NCBI GenBank assembly: GCA_033239005.1
Contig: BSQZ01000033.1
Location: 5,528,001-5,592,000 of the forward strand
Source: Lamellibrachia satsuma
Taxonomy: Eukaryota; Annelida; Polychaeta; Sabellida; Siboglinidae
Reading direction: 5' to 3'
DNA: 64,000 bases
Shown piece after piece: positions 12,413-24,182 of the stretch (its first letter is position 1; each line of letters opens with the position of its first letter). Below the pieces are notes generated by a model. The model did not search any database and was not told the DNA's origin. It saw nothing but the letters and a program-made list of their open reading frames with translations. The translations under genes were made by a program, and so were the position numbers.

Positions 12413-13917
12413 ACTCGTTCAATGATTTTCGCTTAATTAGGCAGTTGGGAAATGTTATTTGAATCTGAAGAGTTCTTTTTCCATAGCGTTTGTTCTAAAT
12501 GTGTTCCTTAATTGTGTTAACCTATAACAAATGCGCGTCCGCCCGCGAAAATGCTCCGGGCGTGTTTCGTTAGACAGGTTCTGATCAGCAGAACATTCCG
12601 TAACAGGGGTTTGGATAGTTTCTAATTGTTCGTTGGGTTTGGATAGTTTCTAATTGTTCGTTTCCTGGCAGCCTTTCCGTTCTTTTTCTCTTCTTTTTTC
12701 CTTTCCATCTCCGGTGTTCTTTTTTGTCAGTCTCATTTCGATCACATCTTTTCCATCTTCGTAACTTTCTTGGCGACTACACTTTTCATCGTAACGCGAT
12801 TTCCGGACAGAGTGGTGAATGTAATGAAACTAGTGATGGACGATCACCTAGTCTCCAACGGCCGCTGTGGCTTCACATTTATTATCTTTGTGTTGTACAT
12901 TTTAGTTTAAAATACGCGAATCGACACTACTAATTAGCTTTTATTACATACAAGATATTAGTCTTTCATACCTGGTCTAATTCTTAACGGGTCATTGCTA
13001 CATCATAGCATGTAGAAACTGGCTTCTGTTTCGATATTACTTTAAACCCTATGCACGAAAAACCTTACGCAAACGTCATGTTTTTGGGCCTATAAGAGTT
13101 ACTAAACAAAAATGTTTGCAATTACAAATAAGAATATCATGCCAGTGGTTTACTAGGAAAACCTTGTTGAATACAGAGCATGTTAATTTCATGGGCCGCG
13201 CCATACTGTTACATAACCCTACGTCACGAGTGTCAGAGTTTAGCAAAATTCACTCTCCAAATGAAAATCTATTTGTATACACCTATTCCTACGCATGCCA
13301 ATATGATATGGCCATGCTGCTTGCGTCCAATATGTTGGCCTTCGTTTACTAAACCATAGTCCTCTCTCTGACAAAATAGCACGTTTTTGAGACTGCGTTG
13401 GTCATGTGTGTGCCGGCGACCTCACTAAATACGTCACAGGTAGTCTAAGTTACCCGATTTTCATAGAACTGCGCATGCGCTTATCGGTCTCGCTGGTTAA
13501 CCTGTCACCTGTCGGAAATCTTCCACTTTTAGAACACATTCTGAATGAACCACTGGCGTAATATTCATTATTTTAGTTGCACTCTCTTTTAGGTGCATAG
13601 CTCTAAACCCATGACTTTTGTTTCGCTTTAAATAAACGCTTTTATAAACCGGAGCAGCAGAGAGGCGGTCGTCTCCGTCAATATATTGGTGTCATAACAT
13701 CATAAAAAGAAGACATTTGATACGAAGTAAGTCTTCTGGGAGCATGGACAACGCTTTTATGTGAAATGAGAACTGATCTATGTCAGAGAAAGATGGAGCG
13801 CTTGCCAATAGCACAGTTTAATGAAACCCGGGGGAAGGACCTCTTCGATCCGCCACCAACAGAAAAAGCAAACGAGCAATGCGGTGAAACGTTGGCAGCA
13901 AGTTCCGATTTCGAGCC
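12413..13917. other. No gene recognised
   Basis: Sequence after LINE copy 1. It contains one direct duplication of about 28 bp at 12608-12663 (GGTTTGGATAGTTTCTAATT twice) and short unrecognised reading frames. Confidence 0.4.
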
Positions 13918-14006
13918 TTCTCTTTCACGTACAGTTACACATATTTCACGTACAGTTACACATCTTTCACGTACAGTTACACATATTTCACGTACAGTTA
14001 CACATT
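13918..14006. repeat. Minisatellite, 21-bp unit
   Basis: Four copies of TTCACGTACAGTTACACAT with a 2-base spacer. The unit is a multiple of three, so the surrounding 107-codon frame stays open. That frame is unrecognised. Confidence 0.9.
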
Positions 14007-14187
14007 TTAGGCGTTGTCCGATGTTTTTGATGTGGGTACTTCTTCAGATTCTTGGTAGATTAACGTCTGGACCAAGGGATATAATGTGATAATTTATGTT
14101 ATTAACGATTCAATAGAACAACGTTTAAAATGATCTAAATACGACAATTTGTCATAAAGTTGATTTGTTTTACTTTTTTCCTACAGT

Positions 14188-14252
14188 AATAAGGGAAAGA
14201 TAATAAGGGAGACATAATAAGGGAGAGATAATAAGGGAGAGATAATAAGGGA
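14188..14252. repeat. Short tandem repeat, about 14-bp unit
   Basis: Four to five copies of TAAGGGAGAGATAA. Confidence 0.85.
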
Positions 14253-14744
14253 GAGATAGAACACGTCCGATTCGTTGCTTCATTAAGACGTGTTGATTGG
14301 ATACTCAGACTTTCTCGGAAGCACAAATCGATATCACCACACCCTTTTGTCCTAATGCCTAATTGGACTCAAATAATGCGCTTATTTACGATTCGCCGAA
14401 GATTGCCTCAGATACAAAAATATGATGATGGACAAGACGAGTAGGTATATATTTCATTATATCCGCCTCAGCAGCCGGCGGCAGTGTTTCATGGTGATCA
14501 CGCTGTCCGTAAAACTGCGCTCGCAATGATGATCAGATCCACAGCATCTAAATCGGCTCTAGGAACAGTGCTGCATGTCTCGTTAACATATGTTGGCCGA
14601 TACTTCGCTCGACGCAGTGACGGACACCAGAAAGGTATGGACTGGGTATTTACAAGTGGCGGGCGCCCTGTGCGGCATCATTTACTAATCCTCTTCGTGC
14701 CCTGCGGTGGCATATAAGGTTCGCACAACATCTTGTCAGTTCCC

Positions 14745-15098
14745 TCTGTCTTGGCCTCTCCTTACCGCTCTGCCCCACGTCAGCCCAGCAACCTTCAGTT
14801 CCCTCTGTCTTGGGCTCTCCTTGTCACTCTGTCCCATGTCAACCCAGCAGCCTTCAGTTCCCTCTGTCTTAAGCTGTTCTTGCCGCTGTGCCCCATGTCA
14901 ACCCAGCAGCCTTCAGTTCCCTCTGTCTTAAGCTGTTGTTGCCGTTGTACCCCATGTCAACCTAGCAGCCTTCAGTTCCCTCTGTCTTAAGCTGTCCTTG
15001 CCGCTTTGCCCCATGTCAACCTAGCAGCCTTCAGTTCCCTCTGTCTTAAGCTGTCCTTGCCGCTGTACCCATGTCAGCCTAGCAGCCTTCAGGTCTTC
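14745..15098. repeat. Minisatellite, about 59-bp unit, from LINE C-terminus
   Basis: About six copies of a 59-bp unit containing CAGCCTTCAGTTCCCTCTGT and CCCCATGTCAACC. On the minus strand the units read ..LKAARLTWG.. or frame-shifted versions, the same motif as the LINE fragment near 38450 (EGLKAAGLAWG). The array therefore grew inside the LINE ORF. Confidence 0.85.
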
Positions 15099-15342
15099 TT
15101 CCATCGTTCATCTCCACATTGTTTTGATCTGCCCCATTTCGTCTTCCATTCTAGGATACAAGTCACTGGTCATTCTGAAGACGCGTCCGAGCTATTTTCT
15201 CCTTCTCCAAATGTTCTCATGTTTCGTTATTTGGTGGAGTCTAGTGTTGAAGGTGGTCTCAGGACAATACACTTGCAGTATCGTCCTTAAGAAGGTGTTG
15301 TGGGAACTGTTAAGTATATTAATGTTTTACTGCGTCACGCGA

Positions 15343-15745
15343 GAGCACTGTGTGCCGTAGAGGAGCATGGGAGAGCACTGTGTACAGTAGAGGAGCACGC
15401 GAGAGCACTGTGTGCCGTAGAGGAGCACGCGAGAGCAATGTGTGCCGTAGAGGAGCACGGGAGAGCACTGTGTGCCGTAGAGGAGCACGTGAGAGCACTG
15501 TGTACCACAGAGGAGCACGGGAGAGCACTGTGTGCCGTAGAGGAGCACAGGAGAGCACTGTGTGCCGTAGAGGAGCACGCGAGAGCACTGTGTACCGTTG
15601 AGGAGCACGGGAGAGTACTGTGTGCCGTAGAGGAGCACGGGAGCGCACTGTGTGCCGTAGATGAGCACGGGAGAGCACTGAGTGCCGTAGAGGAGCACGG
15701 GAGAGCACTGTGTGCCGTAGAGAAGCACGGCAGAGGACACAGCTC
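15343..15745. repeat. Minisatellite, 30-bp unit, from LINE reverse transcriptase
   Basis: About 13 copies of a 30-bp unit (GAGAGCACTGTGTGCCGTAG plus AGGAGCACGG). On the minus strand each unit encodes VLLYGTQCSP, matching the conserved LLYGxE(T/C)W segment of this LINE family directly after LRIYQSC. It is a multiple of three, so frames stay open on both strands. The resulting frames are not independent genes. Confidence 0.9.
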
Positions 15746-16219
15746 TGGTATATTCTGAGTTTAGTCTTTCGGAAGTACACTGGTGAGTGTGAGGGAAGTA
15801 GCTTTGCAAATGGAAACATGGTTTCCTTTTGTCTCCTCTTCTGCACTTCCTCGAAGGATGCTGCTGCTGCTCCTACCCAAGTATGAGAACTCGTTGACAT
15901 ACTCAAGTTTGTGGTTGTTGACCATGATATGTTGCTGTTTTAAGGTGTTGTTTATCAACATGTTGTCTTCTTAGCATTAATGGTGATGTCAATACAAATG
16001 ACTTGTTTGTCTGGGTTGTTTGTTTTCCTCTGTACCCGGCCTCGGGTGTGAGATGACAAGGTGAGGTCGTCTGCATCGATTAGATCTTCGAGTTAAGATA
16101 AAAGAGTCCATCTGATGCATGTCTGCTGTCGGTTGGTCAAATTCTCCAGTGTCCAGTCGATGGCCGGGTTAAAGAAGACAACTGATATGATACATTTTGT
16201 CGGACACCGGATTTTGTCG

Positions 16220-17054
16220 TGAATTTTGTGACAACAAAAACGGGAAATAGAAAACACTTGTGTCAACTGATTGAGCTATTAAAAAGTTCCTCGTCTCGTC
16301 AAGTGTAATGTGGCTTTCCAGCCTTTCTCGAGCCAAATATTAGTTGGTGTATTTACTTCTATTAATCACTCACAATTTGTATTGGGTTTGCTCTTGTACA
16401 TGTCAGACATGTGTTTGAGTGATTACGATGATGCGATAGAAGCCCAACAGTAATACAAATCCGGGAAACCGTGTAAACGATTTTTGTTGATTTCGTTGAT
16501 ATGTTGTTGTGCGGAGCGCGCGTACTCGAGATGCGGACGAACCGATGACATCTCTCTATGTTATAGCATCGTAAGGAATGAAGTATTTAATTGTCACGCA
16601 ATCCATCGCGTGTCATGTCTGATAACCAAACGGTGATGTATAATTTGACCTCACCGTCTATCGTTTCGTATGTTGCTAACACACATTGGTCGTACGGAAA
16701 ACCGATGCCGACGGAATCATTATTTCTCGGCGTACGTCGTAAAATACGACTACGCCGTTTAATATTCCGACGTTTCATGCAACATAACTTATCGATGTTT
16801 ACACGGTTTTCTCCCGTATTTTTATCATTGTTGGGCTTCTATAGCATCATCGTATAAAGTACATATCTGACATATATAAGAGCAAACCCAATCCAAATTG
16901 TGAGTGATTAATAAAAGTAAATGTACCAACAAATATATGGCCGGAGAAAGGCTGGAAAACTAAATCGCACTTAACAAGACGAGGAACTGAATAATATCTT
17001 AATCAGTTGACACAAATGTTTTCTATTTCTCGTGTTTGTTATCACCAAATTCAT
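16220..17054. mobile_element. Fold-back element with about 270-bp inverted arms
   Basis: A long imperfect inverted repeat. The left arm runs from about 16220 to 16490 and the right arm from about 16785 to 17054. Matching blocks include GAAATAGAAAACA with TTTGTGTCAACTGATT, TTCCTCGTCT, AATCACTCACAATTTG, AGAAGCCCAACA and AACCGTGTAAAC. The central 300 bp has a small frame on each strand with no recognisable domain. It looks like a fold-back DNA element or MITE without transposase. It appears to have inserted into the minus-strand LINE, because RT sequence runs to its left edge. No clear target-site duplication was found. Confidence 0.75.
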
Positions 17055-18119
17055 AGTAGACGTAGTTGTGGAACTTGACCTTCAAACAGACATTACTATT
17101 TTACCGAAATTCAGCTTGATTGATCTGTTTATAAAGTCTGTAGCGCGACTCGTCGGAATGGAATTGTTTTGCAGTAGCTGATGTTGGCGCGTCAGCTAGC
17201 GGTACCGTCAATCGACGGCATCCTTTCTAATCTTAGCAGCACATCGTAGAAGTAGGTTACCTTGAGCTGTTTCGGCCTCACGGCAAGGTCGCTTCACTTG
17301 CTCAGTGGTAATAGTATCGAATTTACTGTTGATGCGATAACGACTAAACGTATTTCGTTCCAGTTTCAAGTCAAGTTTTTTCCATTAACGTACATTGAGA
17401 CTTGGGTAATTTTGTTCTCATGCCATTGAATATTTTCCACGAATTTGCCATCATGTTTTCATTGAAAATGCTCTGTTTGGGTAAAGCTGGATTAACGTGC
17501 CCGCACGTGGAGAAGCAATCGATAGTCGACGTCGCTGCAGTTGTACACGCGGCTACAGAGAATTAAAGCTTTCTGAGTGTAATTCGCGAAAAAATTAAAT
17601 AGTGACACATGCAAATTGTTACACGAGTTTTTAGATGGTTCGCTCAATCACGGATAACGGTACAGCGTGTGTGTTTTTATTAAAACCCGTATACACTATT
17701 GCACGGACCTACCTAGAAGTGACAATACACGGATCCCGGCCAAAGTGATGGATGCTTCAGGAAGGAATGTTCGACAAGCAATTCGCGGGCCATGGAGGAG
17801 ACATTGATTTACGGGAGCCGCTTGATGTGGCGGCTAACGAGATGCTCTCAGCTCGGGAGAGGTGCTACGACCGAAAGAGCCTTGTTAGTAATCGCGGACC
17901 GGGGCCGGTGACCGGGCCTGACCGTAGAGGCGAGCCGACAAACGTCGAAGAACGAAATCCGCAGAAAGAAAGGATATACTTGACTGAGTATACATAGCTT
18001 ATCCACGTTATGGCATTATGACCATACGACATTAAAATACATTACTAAACATATGTTATGGTTGTTGTCATTTTCTTTGTTACTTTTGTTAGTCCATTGT
18101 GCTAATTATTTATGTTGCT
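17055..18119. other. No confident gene; possible LINE remnant
   Basis: The first 200 bp on the minus strand include MPSIDGTAS, which faintly resembles the GIDGIPAE box of LINE reverse transcriptase, so the interrupted LINE may continue here. An 81-codon plus-strand frame (17752-17997) has no recognised homology. Confidence 0.25.
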
Positions 18120-18546
18120 GCCATTGTTTGTTACTGATGTTGTTGTTTGTTACTGATGTTGTTGTTTGTTACTGATGTTGTTGTTTGTTTGTTTATTTGT
18201 TTGTTTATTGCTACTGTCGTTGCAACAGTGCCACTCCCTCGTCATAATCGTCACCATCATCATCCTCGTCGACAACACGTCGTTATTGTGGTGTGGTGTT
18301 GTCGACACCACGCCGTTACCGTGGTGTGGTGTTGTCGACACGTTGTTATCGCTATCTTTAATATAACGACACAACAAAGAACAAATAATACAAGACTAAA
18401 ATTATTTCTTTGGTCATAATTGTCTAGCCACCTCGACAGGTATAATATCGACGGTGGTAGTCTACACACATGGGGAAAGTAATTGTCTAAGCCACCTCGA
18501 CAAGTATAATATCGACGGTGGAAGTTTACACACACGGAGGAAGTAT
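18120..18546. repeat. Cluster of short tandem duplications
   Basis: Three small arrays: TTGTTGTTTGTTACTGATG repeated about three times (18120-18195); a duplicated GTGGTGTGGTGTTGTCGAC segment containing inverted GTCGACACCAC/GTGGTGTTGTCGAC halves (18265-18345); and two copies of a unit of about 64 bp containing CCACCTCGACAGGTATAATA (18430-18546). Confidence 0.75.
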
Positions 18547-19317
18547 TCGAAGGAATGCTGTGTAGCTAGGATACATCCGCCAAGGCCAGACAATGTCGTC
18601 TCGTTAAGCTCTCTACAGCGGTGTTGACGTGGTGGCGGACGTGCGCAAACACTGACAGTGGGAATTTGTCGCCAGCTTCCAGGAAATAGTTTGTATCGTG
18701 TCAGTAATTCCTGTGCCCTTTGTCTTGTCCACCACAGATCTTAGCACCATATACAGGTGCACAGGAGAGGAGGAACAGGTCATCGTTTCCTGGTTGAAGG
18801 TAGACGAACGAATTACATGTAATTCGAGACTAAATTCCTATTATTGTGCCCTGAAACATATGTTTAGTGAACAGGAAAATTGGTATATTTGAGGATTCGA
18901 CATTTATGCTTTATGCAAACAGATATTTCTTTTAGGGACTTTTTTGGTAGTGCATATATCAGTGAAGTTAGGGTCCGCTGAGCACGGAGACAGAATCAGG
19001 TTTATTTTTGAGTGACAAATGTTGGCAACATATTCCTAAGGGTCAACAGTACCGCTTTCGGACGGGAAGTACCGCTTTTATGCCTTGTTCCCGCTTCCCG
19101 CTTTTATGACAACGTTTCCCGCTTCGTATAACTTTCATAATTGTTCATTTTTACGGTAAAATCGATATATTTGTCGCACACGAGGCCGTTCGCGGCACAT
19201 GTTATTTTGGTGGTCTCAACTGATTTCACGTCTGCTCGGGTACGCGTTCACCGCAGATGAGAACGGCAAATAAAAATGGCGATCCTTCAAAACCAAGACG
19301 CTTGAATGCGATAGCAT
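18547..19317. other. No gene recognised
   Basis: Unremarkable sequence with a stretch of 'cccgctttt' motifs at 19065-19125, which reappears after LINE copy 2 at 23255-23352. Confidence 0.4.
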
Positions 19318-20614
19318 TCAATCGTGGGTCCAGGCAAGGGAGGTTCCATTTTAGTACACATAGGGACAAACAACGCAGAGAGGGATGGCACAACTGCTAT
19401 AGTTAGGAAATACAGGCAGTTAGTTAGAAGAGCTAACCAGACACGGGTTGAGCAGATAATTCTGTCAGGGATTCTACCGGTAATGGGAAGCAGGGGACAG
19501 GCATATATAAATTGCAGGAGGATGGCAATTAACATGTTAGTTCAGCAGCTATGTCGTGAAGTGGAAGTTGGATTTGTGGATTGTACACGAGGGATGGGCT
19601 TCATCTTAGTGGAAAGGGTGCAGCAGTGTTTGCTGATGAACTATCAGCAGCAGTCGACAGTGGCATGGGAAACATACAAATAATTTTGGCAGCAAACTAA
19701 ACACGTGGGACTACTTAGAAGTGCCTCAAACAGGACACGAGGCCACTAGTACATACAAACCTGTAACAAAATGTCCGGAAAACTTTTCTGAATAACCGAA
19801 TCATGGGTCAAAAAAGACATATCAGATGCTGAATAGGACTGACGGAATAAGCAATGTTTAGAAGATAACGAATAGGAAGAAGGGGAGCGGAGTCATTTTA
19901 TATATTAAAAAATCTATTCAGGTTTACGAAATAAAATTAGAAAGGGAACAAATTGCGATGAAGCTGTTTGGTGCAATATAGTTAGAGGAAATTCGACATT
20001 AACTATTGGATTAGTTTACCGAAGTCCAAACATAAACGACGAGGATAAAAAAATTACAAAACGATATGAAGGAAGTGAGTAAGTGGGAATGTATCATAAT
20101 GGGAGATTTCAACCACGGATACATAAAATGGAAATCTCTAGAGAGTACGGGGGTGAGGACCAATAGTTTCTACTTTTAATTCAGGATAGATTCTTTACGC
20201 TTTACTTACTTACCAACCAGGGGAGAGAACGTCTTAGATATAGTTTTGTCTTCACAAAATGAATTAGTGGACAATGTCAAAATACATGAGCCATTTGGTA
20301 ACAGTGATCATAATCAAATACATTTTGACATCAATGTAAAATCAGAAAGTAAAAAAACGTATAGGAGAAACTTCCACAAAGGTAACTATAAATATATGTG
20401 AAAATACTTACTGAGGAATACGACCGCAATTGAATGTTGGAACATTCTAAAATATGAAATTGAGAGTATCGTTGATCAATTTGTTGCCTTGAAAAACAAG
20501 GAAAACGGCCTAGAAAGAAACACTTGTCAAAAGAAGCTATCAGAAAAACAGCGTACAAGCAAACTATGTGGAGGGTTTATAGGCGTACCAGAAAGGATGA
20601 AGACTACACAAATT

Positions 20615-21843
20615 ACTTTCATCGACGGTCTTCTCGGTTTCGAGTATGACATTAACATAGTAAATCGTTCAACGTTTTCTCTCACAAGCTCTTTCATGGG
20701 ATAGTTGGCCAATACGAGCCGCCAATTTTCTTCTGCAGTATCAGCATGCGAACTCTGATTGCTGATTTGTTCGATTTGCAAGTGCGAACGCACGTTCATG
20801 GCGGCGTTGTCGTTTGATTTCGGCATCGGTTGCTCTTTTGGTTTAGGCTTTTGCGGTTCCTTTTTTGACGGCCGTACGCCAGGTACTGCGATCGTGCGCC
20901 ATCTCCTCCCAGTGTTGATATCGGCGGCGTGGAGGTGTCGCTTTGTGCAATCCATGTAAGTGTGGTCTTCCAACATTTCGCTTTACCTGCCATAGCTCGC
21001 CGTACAGAACTGTCTTAGGCAGTCGGTCGTCATTCATCCGTACAACGTGGCCGGTCCAGGTAAGTTGCCGCCTCGATGCTCGGTATATCGGCACGTTGCA
21101 GTACTTCATTGTTTGTCACCCGGTCTGACCACCTGATTCCGAGGATGGCTCGTGAGTGGCGTAGGTGTATCTGTGACAATAGCTGAATATGACGTCTATA
21201 CAGCGTGTGTGTCTCTGAATTGTACAGAAGACATGACAGGACGATAGCACGGTAGATCTTGCATTTTGTTACAAGCTTGTTGTGTTTGTTCCATAATCGT
21301 TCGCGTAGTCGTCCGAACGCGGCAGAGGCCGACTGAATTTGAGCTGACAGTTCTTTGTCGAGGCTGCAGTCGTTTGCGACGGTGCTCCCAAGGTATTTAA
21401 AGTGGTAGCGACGTTAAGTGGCGTACCGTTGAGCAAGATCATCATTGCTGTGTACGGTGTCCCGGGTGCGGGTTGATGCAAGACCTCAGTTTTTCAAACA
21501 TTGATAGAGAGTCCAAAAGAAGCGGCGGCAAACCTGTCAAGTATCGTTTGCAGATCAACCTCAGAATGTGACACAAAGCCTGTATCGCCAGCGTATAGAA
21601 GGTCCCGAAAGCACAGTTGTCTTACTTCGTCTTCGCTTTGAGGCGGGGCACATTGAAAAGCGTTCCTTCGGAGTTGTTATGTAAACGCCTTTCGTGGTGT
21701 CACGATTTGAAACTTCGAGCACTGCAGCCAATAAGAAAGTAAACAGTGTCGGCGTTAGGACGCAGTGCGACAGGAAATGCATCCGTCGTCTCACCGTCAA
21801 TCATCAATTGTGTTTGCATGCCCTCGTAAAACGCCCGCAGCAT
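20615..21843 (-). mobile_element. Nested LINE fragment of another family
   Basis: Inserted in reverse inside LINE copy 2. From high to low coordinate it shows LRAFYEGMQTQ with DGETTDAFPV (RT palm, about 21840-21780), later RASRRQLTWTGHVVRMNDDRLPK and LYGELWQVKRNVGRP (about 21080-20980), HWEEMAHDRSTWR (about 20900), and a terminal zinc-knuckle-like segment ARIGQLSHERAC (about 20720-20690). The motif series is typical of the C-terminal half of LINEs ending in a CxxC..H..C finger. Many frame changes make it a fossil, 5'-truncated at the RT palm. Confidence 0.8.
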
Positions 21844-23044
21844 CAGTTTAACATCAGTGATTTGTAAATTATTAGAAAGGTTAATCAAAGATCATATGGT
21901 GGACTTCTTTGTTAGGCATAACTTATTAAATCTATTTCAACATGGATTCCTATAAGCGAGGTCATGCTTAACAAACATGTTATGATTTTTGGAAGAAATC
22001 ACTAAGTGGATACACGAAGGATCACCAGTAGATATTATATACTTATATTTTCATCTTTTGACAAAGTGCCACATCAAAGATTACTACTTAAATTAAAAGC
22101 CCATGGCATCGGGGATGGCATAATTGACTGAATAGAACAATGGCTGACTGACAGAATACAGCGTATTGTAGTAGATGGGGAGGTTTCAAACTGGAAATCA
22201 GTTTTGAGTAGGGTACCACAAGAATCAGTATTAGGACCTTTATTATTCTTAATATATATCAATGCCTTGGACGATTATATAATAATCGACGTGCTGAAAT
22301 TTGCGGATGACACAAAAGTGTTTAGAAGGGTTAACAATGATGGTGATAAACAACATTTACAAAACGGGAACTTCGATGTAAACTATAAAATGGGAGATAC
22401 TGATCTGGGTACTACTGTAAGAGAAAAGGACTTTAGTGTTGCAATAAGCGCTGATATGAACGTTTCAGAGCAGTATGGTGTTGCAGCTTCAAAGGGTAAT
22501 CAAATTCTGGGGTTGATTAGGATAAATATAACATACAAGGAGACAAAGCTAATTATACATCTGTATAAAGTAATAGTTAGGCCTCATCTAGAGCACTGTA
22601 TAAAAGCTTGGAGACCATATCGTAAGAAAGATGTAGATACGCTTGACAGAATACAGACGACAAAAACTAAAATGATTCCAGAACTGAGACCTTAGCTCTG
22701 AAGAACGACTGAAAGAATGTGGTTTAACAACCATAGAGACAAGGCGGTTAAGAGATAAACTTCAGGTAAACTTGAAGTGTTTAAGATATTGAATGGATAT
22801 GAAAATATTGATAGAAATATTTTTTCTCAAGAAAGAAAGATAATAAAACTAGAGGACATGAGGTAACATTAGAAAAAGGATGTAGTAGATTAGATATCAG
22901 GAAGTACTCGTTCTCACAGAGGACAATCAATGAATTGAACAAATTATCTACAGATTGTGTAACTGCTAGCTGCGTGATTATGCTTAAAAACAAGATTGAC
23001 ACGTATCTCAGGAGGACGGATTACGCATAGATTTTAAATGTTGG

Positions 23045-23172
23045 ACTCTCGATATGCCAATAGCTTCCTTGTCCTCTTGCTTGTCCTCTTGCTTGTCCTC
23101 TTGCTTGTACTCTTGCTTGTCCTCTTGCTTGTCCTCTTGCTTGTCTTCTTCCTTGTCCTCTTGCTTGTCCTC
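23045..23172. repeat. 12-bp tandem repeat in a LINE 3' UTR
   Basis: About ten copies of TTGCTTGTCCTC within the 3' UTR of LINE copy 2. Copy 1 has a single 'cttgtccacttgc' at the same place (about 12338), so this is a local expansion of LINE sequence. Confidence 0.9.
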
Positions 23173-23254
23173 TTGCCATCTGGGCTTTTGCACTGCATGG
23201 CAATCTTTCTATAATCTTAAATCTTGTTAAACAATCGGCGACAGTTGAGTGGGG

Positions 23255-23352
23255 GGAGGTGTTTCCCGCTTTTCTCGGATGTTTCCCGCTTTTCTCGGGT
23301 GTTTCCAGCTTTTATCGGATGTTTCCCGCTTTTGCACGAAACGTTTTCCGCT
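23255..23352. repeat. About 20-bp tandem repeat
   Basis: Five imperfect copies of TGTTTCCCGCTTTTCTCGG directly after LINE copy 2. Confidence 0.75.
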
Positions 23353-23609
23353 TTTCTAACAACATGGTATCTTCGTAAATCATATTAGTTTCTAACAGTG
23401 GTCCTGTGAGAAAACTATCAGGTATCTAAAAAGAGGCTGCACGGCGGATGCTCGACTTCCACTCACGCCTAATGTTGAGAGGTCGGTATTCTGTCGTCAA
23501 ATGCCGGATTATATAATTATACAGCATGCGAAATGGTTGCTTACTATGTCCGGTTTTGGAAGGGTATTGTTGGTCGTAAACATTCGCGTTAAGAAATGCG
23601 CTTTCTATG

Positions 23610-24182
23610 AAGCCGAGTCCATCTCAATGTTCTCTTGACAAGGAAGCTGTGTTCATCTCAGTGTTGTCTTGACACGGAAGCCGGGTCCATCTCATTGTTT
23701 TCTTGACCCGGAAGCCGGGTCCATCTCAGTGTTGTCTTGACAATGATGCTGGGTCCATTTCAATGTTGTCTTGACAAAGAAGCTGTGTCCATCTCAGTTT
23801 TGTCTTGACAAGGAAGCCGGGTCCATATCAATATTGTCTTGACAAGGAAGCTGAGTTCATCTCAGTGTTGTCTATACAAGGAAGCTTTGTCCATCTTAGT
23901 GTTGTTTTGACACGGAAGCTGGATTCATCTCAATGTTATATTGAAAAGGAAGTTGGGTCCATCTCATAGTTGTCTTGACAAGGAAACTGTGCACCTAATG
24001 TTGTCTTAACAAGGAAGCTGGGTTTATATTACTGTTGTCTTTTCCATATTAGTGTTGTTTTGACAAGGAAGCTGGGTTCATGTCAACGTTGTCTTAACAA
24101 GGACGCTGGGTCCATCTCATTGTTGTCTTGACAAGGAAGCTGGGTCCATCTCCGAGCTCTCTTGACATCTCAGTGTTGTCTG
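23610..24182. repeat. Minisatellite, 34-bp unit
   Basis: About 16 imperfect copies of a unit containing TTGACAAGGAAGCTGGGTCC and ATCTCAGTGTTGTC. It is degenerate, so older than the calmodulin and USP7 arrays. No coding source was recognised. Confidence 0.9.

Larger units (their letters stand above)
14685..16215 (-). mobile_element. Second LINE family, 3' part, with two internal minisatellites
   Basis: Decayed reverse transcriptase on the minus strand. From high to low coordinate I read GVRQ and FFNPAIDWTLE (about 16215-16145), LIDADDLTLSSHT (the catalytic box with Ile-Asp-Ala-Asp-Asp, about 16075), HKLEYVNEFSYLG (about 15900), TKLRIYQSC..LLYGTQ (about 15750), RTILQVYCPETTFNTRLHQ (about 15270), GRVFRMTSD, then EDLKAARLTW and a C-terminal GHEED before a stop at 14685. 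The frame changes repeatedly. Two blocks of this ORF have expanded into arrays (15343-15745 and 14745-15098). The 5' side is cut by the fold-back element at 16220. The C-terminal motif matches the fragment at 38365-38545. The clade is uncertain; RTE-like or I/Nimb-like are both possible. Confidence 0.75.
19318..23225 (+). mobile_element. CR1/L2-group LINE (copy 2), degenerate and interrupted
   Basis: Starts within ORF1 (LVHIGTNNAERDG at about 19350, then RRMAINMLVQQLCRE) and runs through the endonuclease (GLVYRSPNIND at about 20010, MGDFNHG at about 20100, SDHNQIHFDIN at about 20305). It is broken at about 20615 by a minus-strand LINE and resumes at about 21845 with the RT ([11 protein letters not shown] at about 22300) to a 3' UTR at about 23225. 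Compared with copy 1 it lacks the segment equivalent to about 10500-11035 at the insertion point and about 85 bp near 22365. It has many stops and is clearly older than copy 1. Confidence 0.85.

Noticed and set aside
17752..17997. An 81-codon frame starting MLQEGMFDKQFAGH
   Set aside because: No recognised domain, splice sites or repeated family. It is within the expected length for chance frames.
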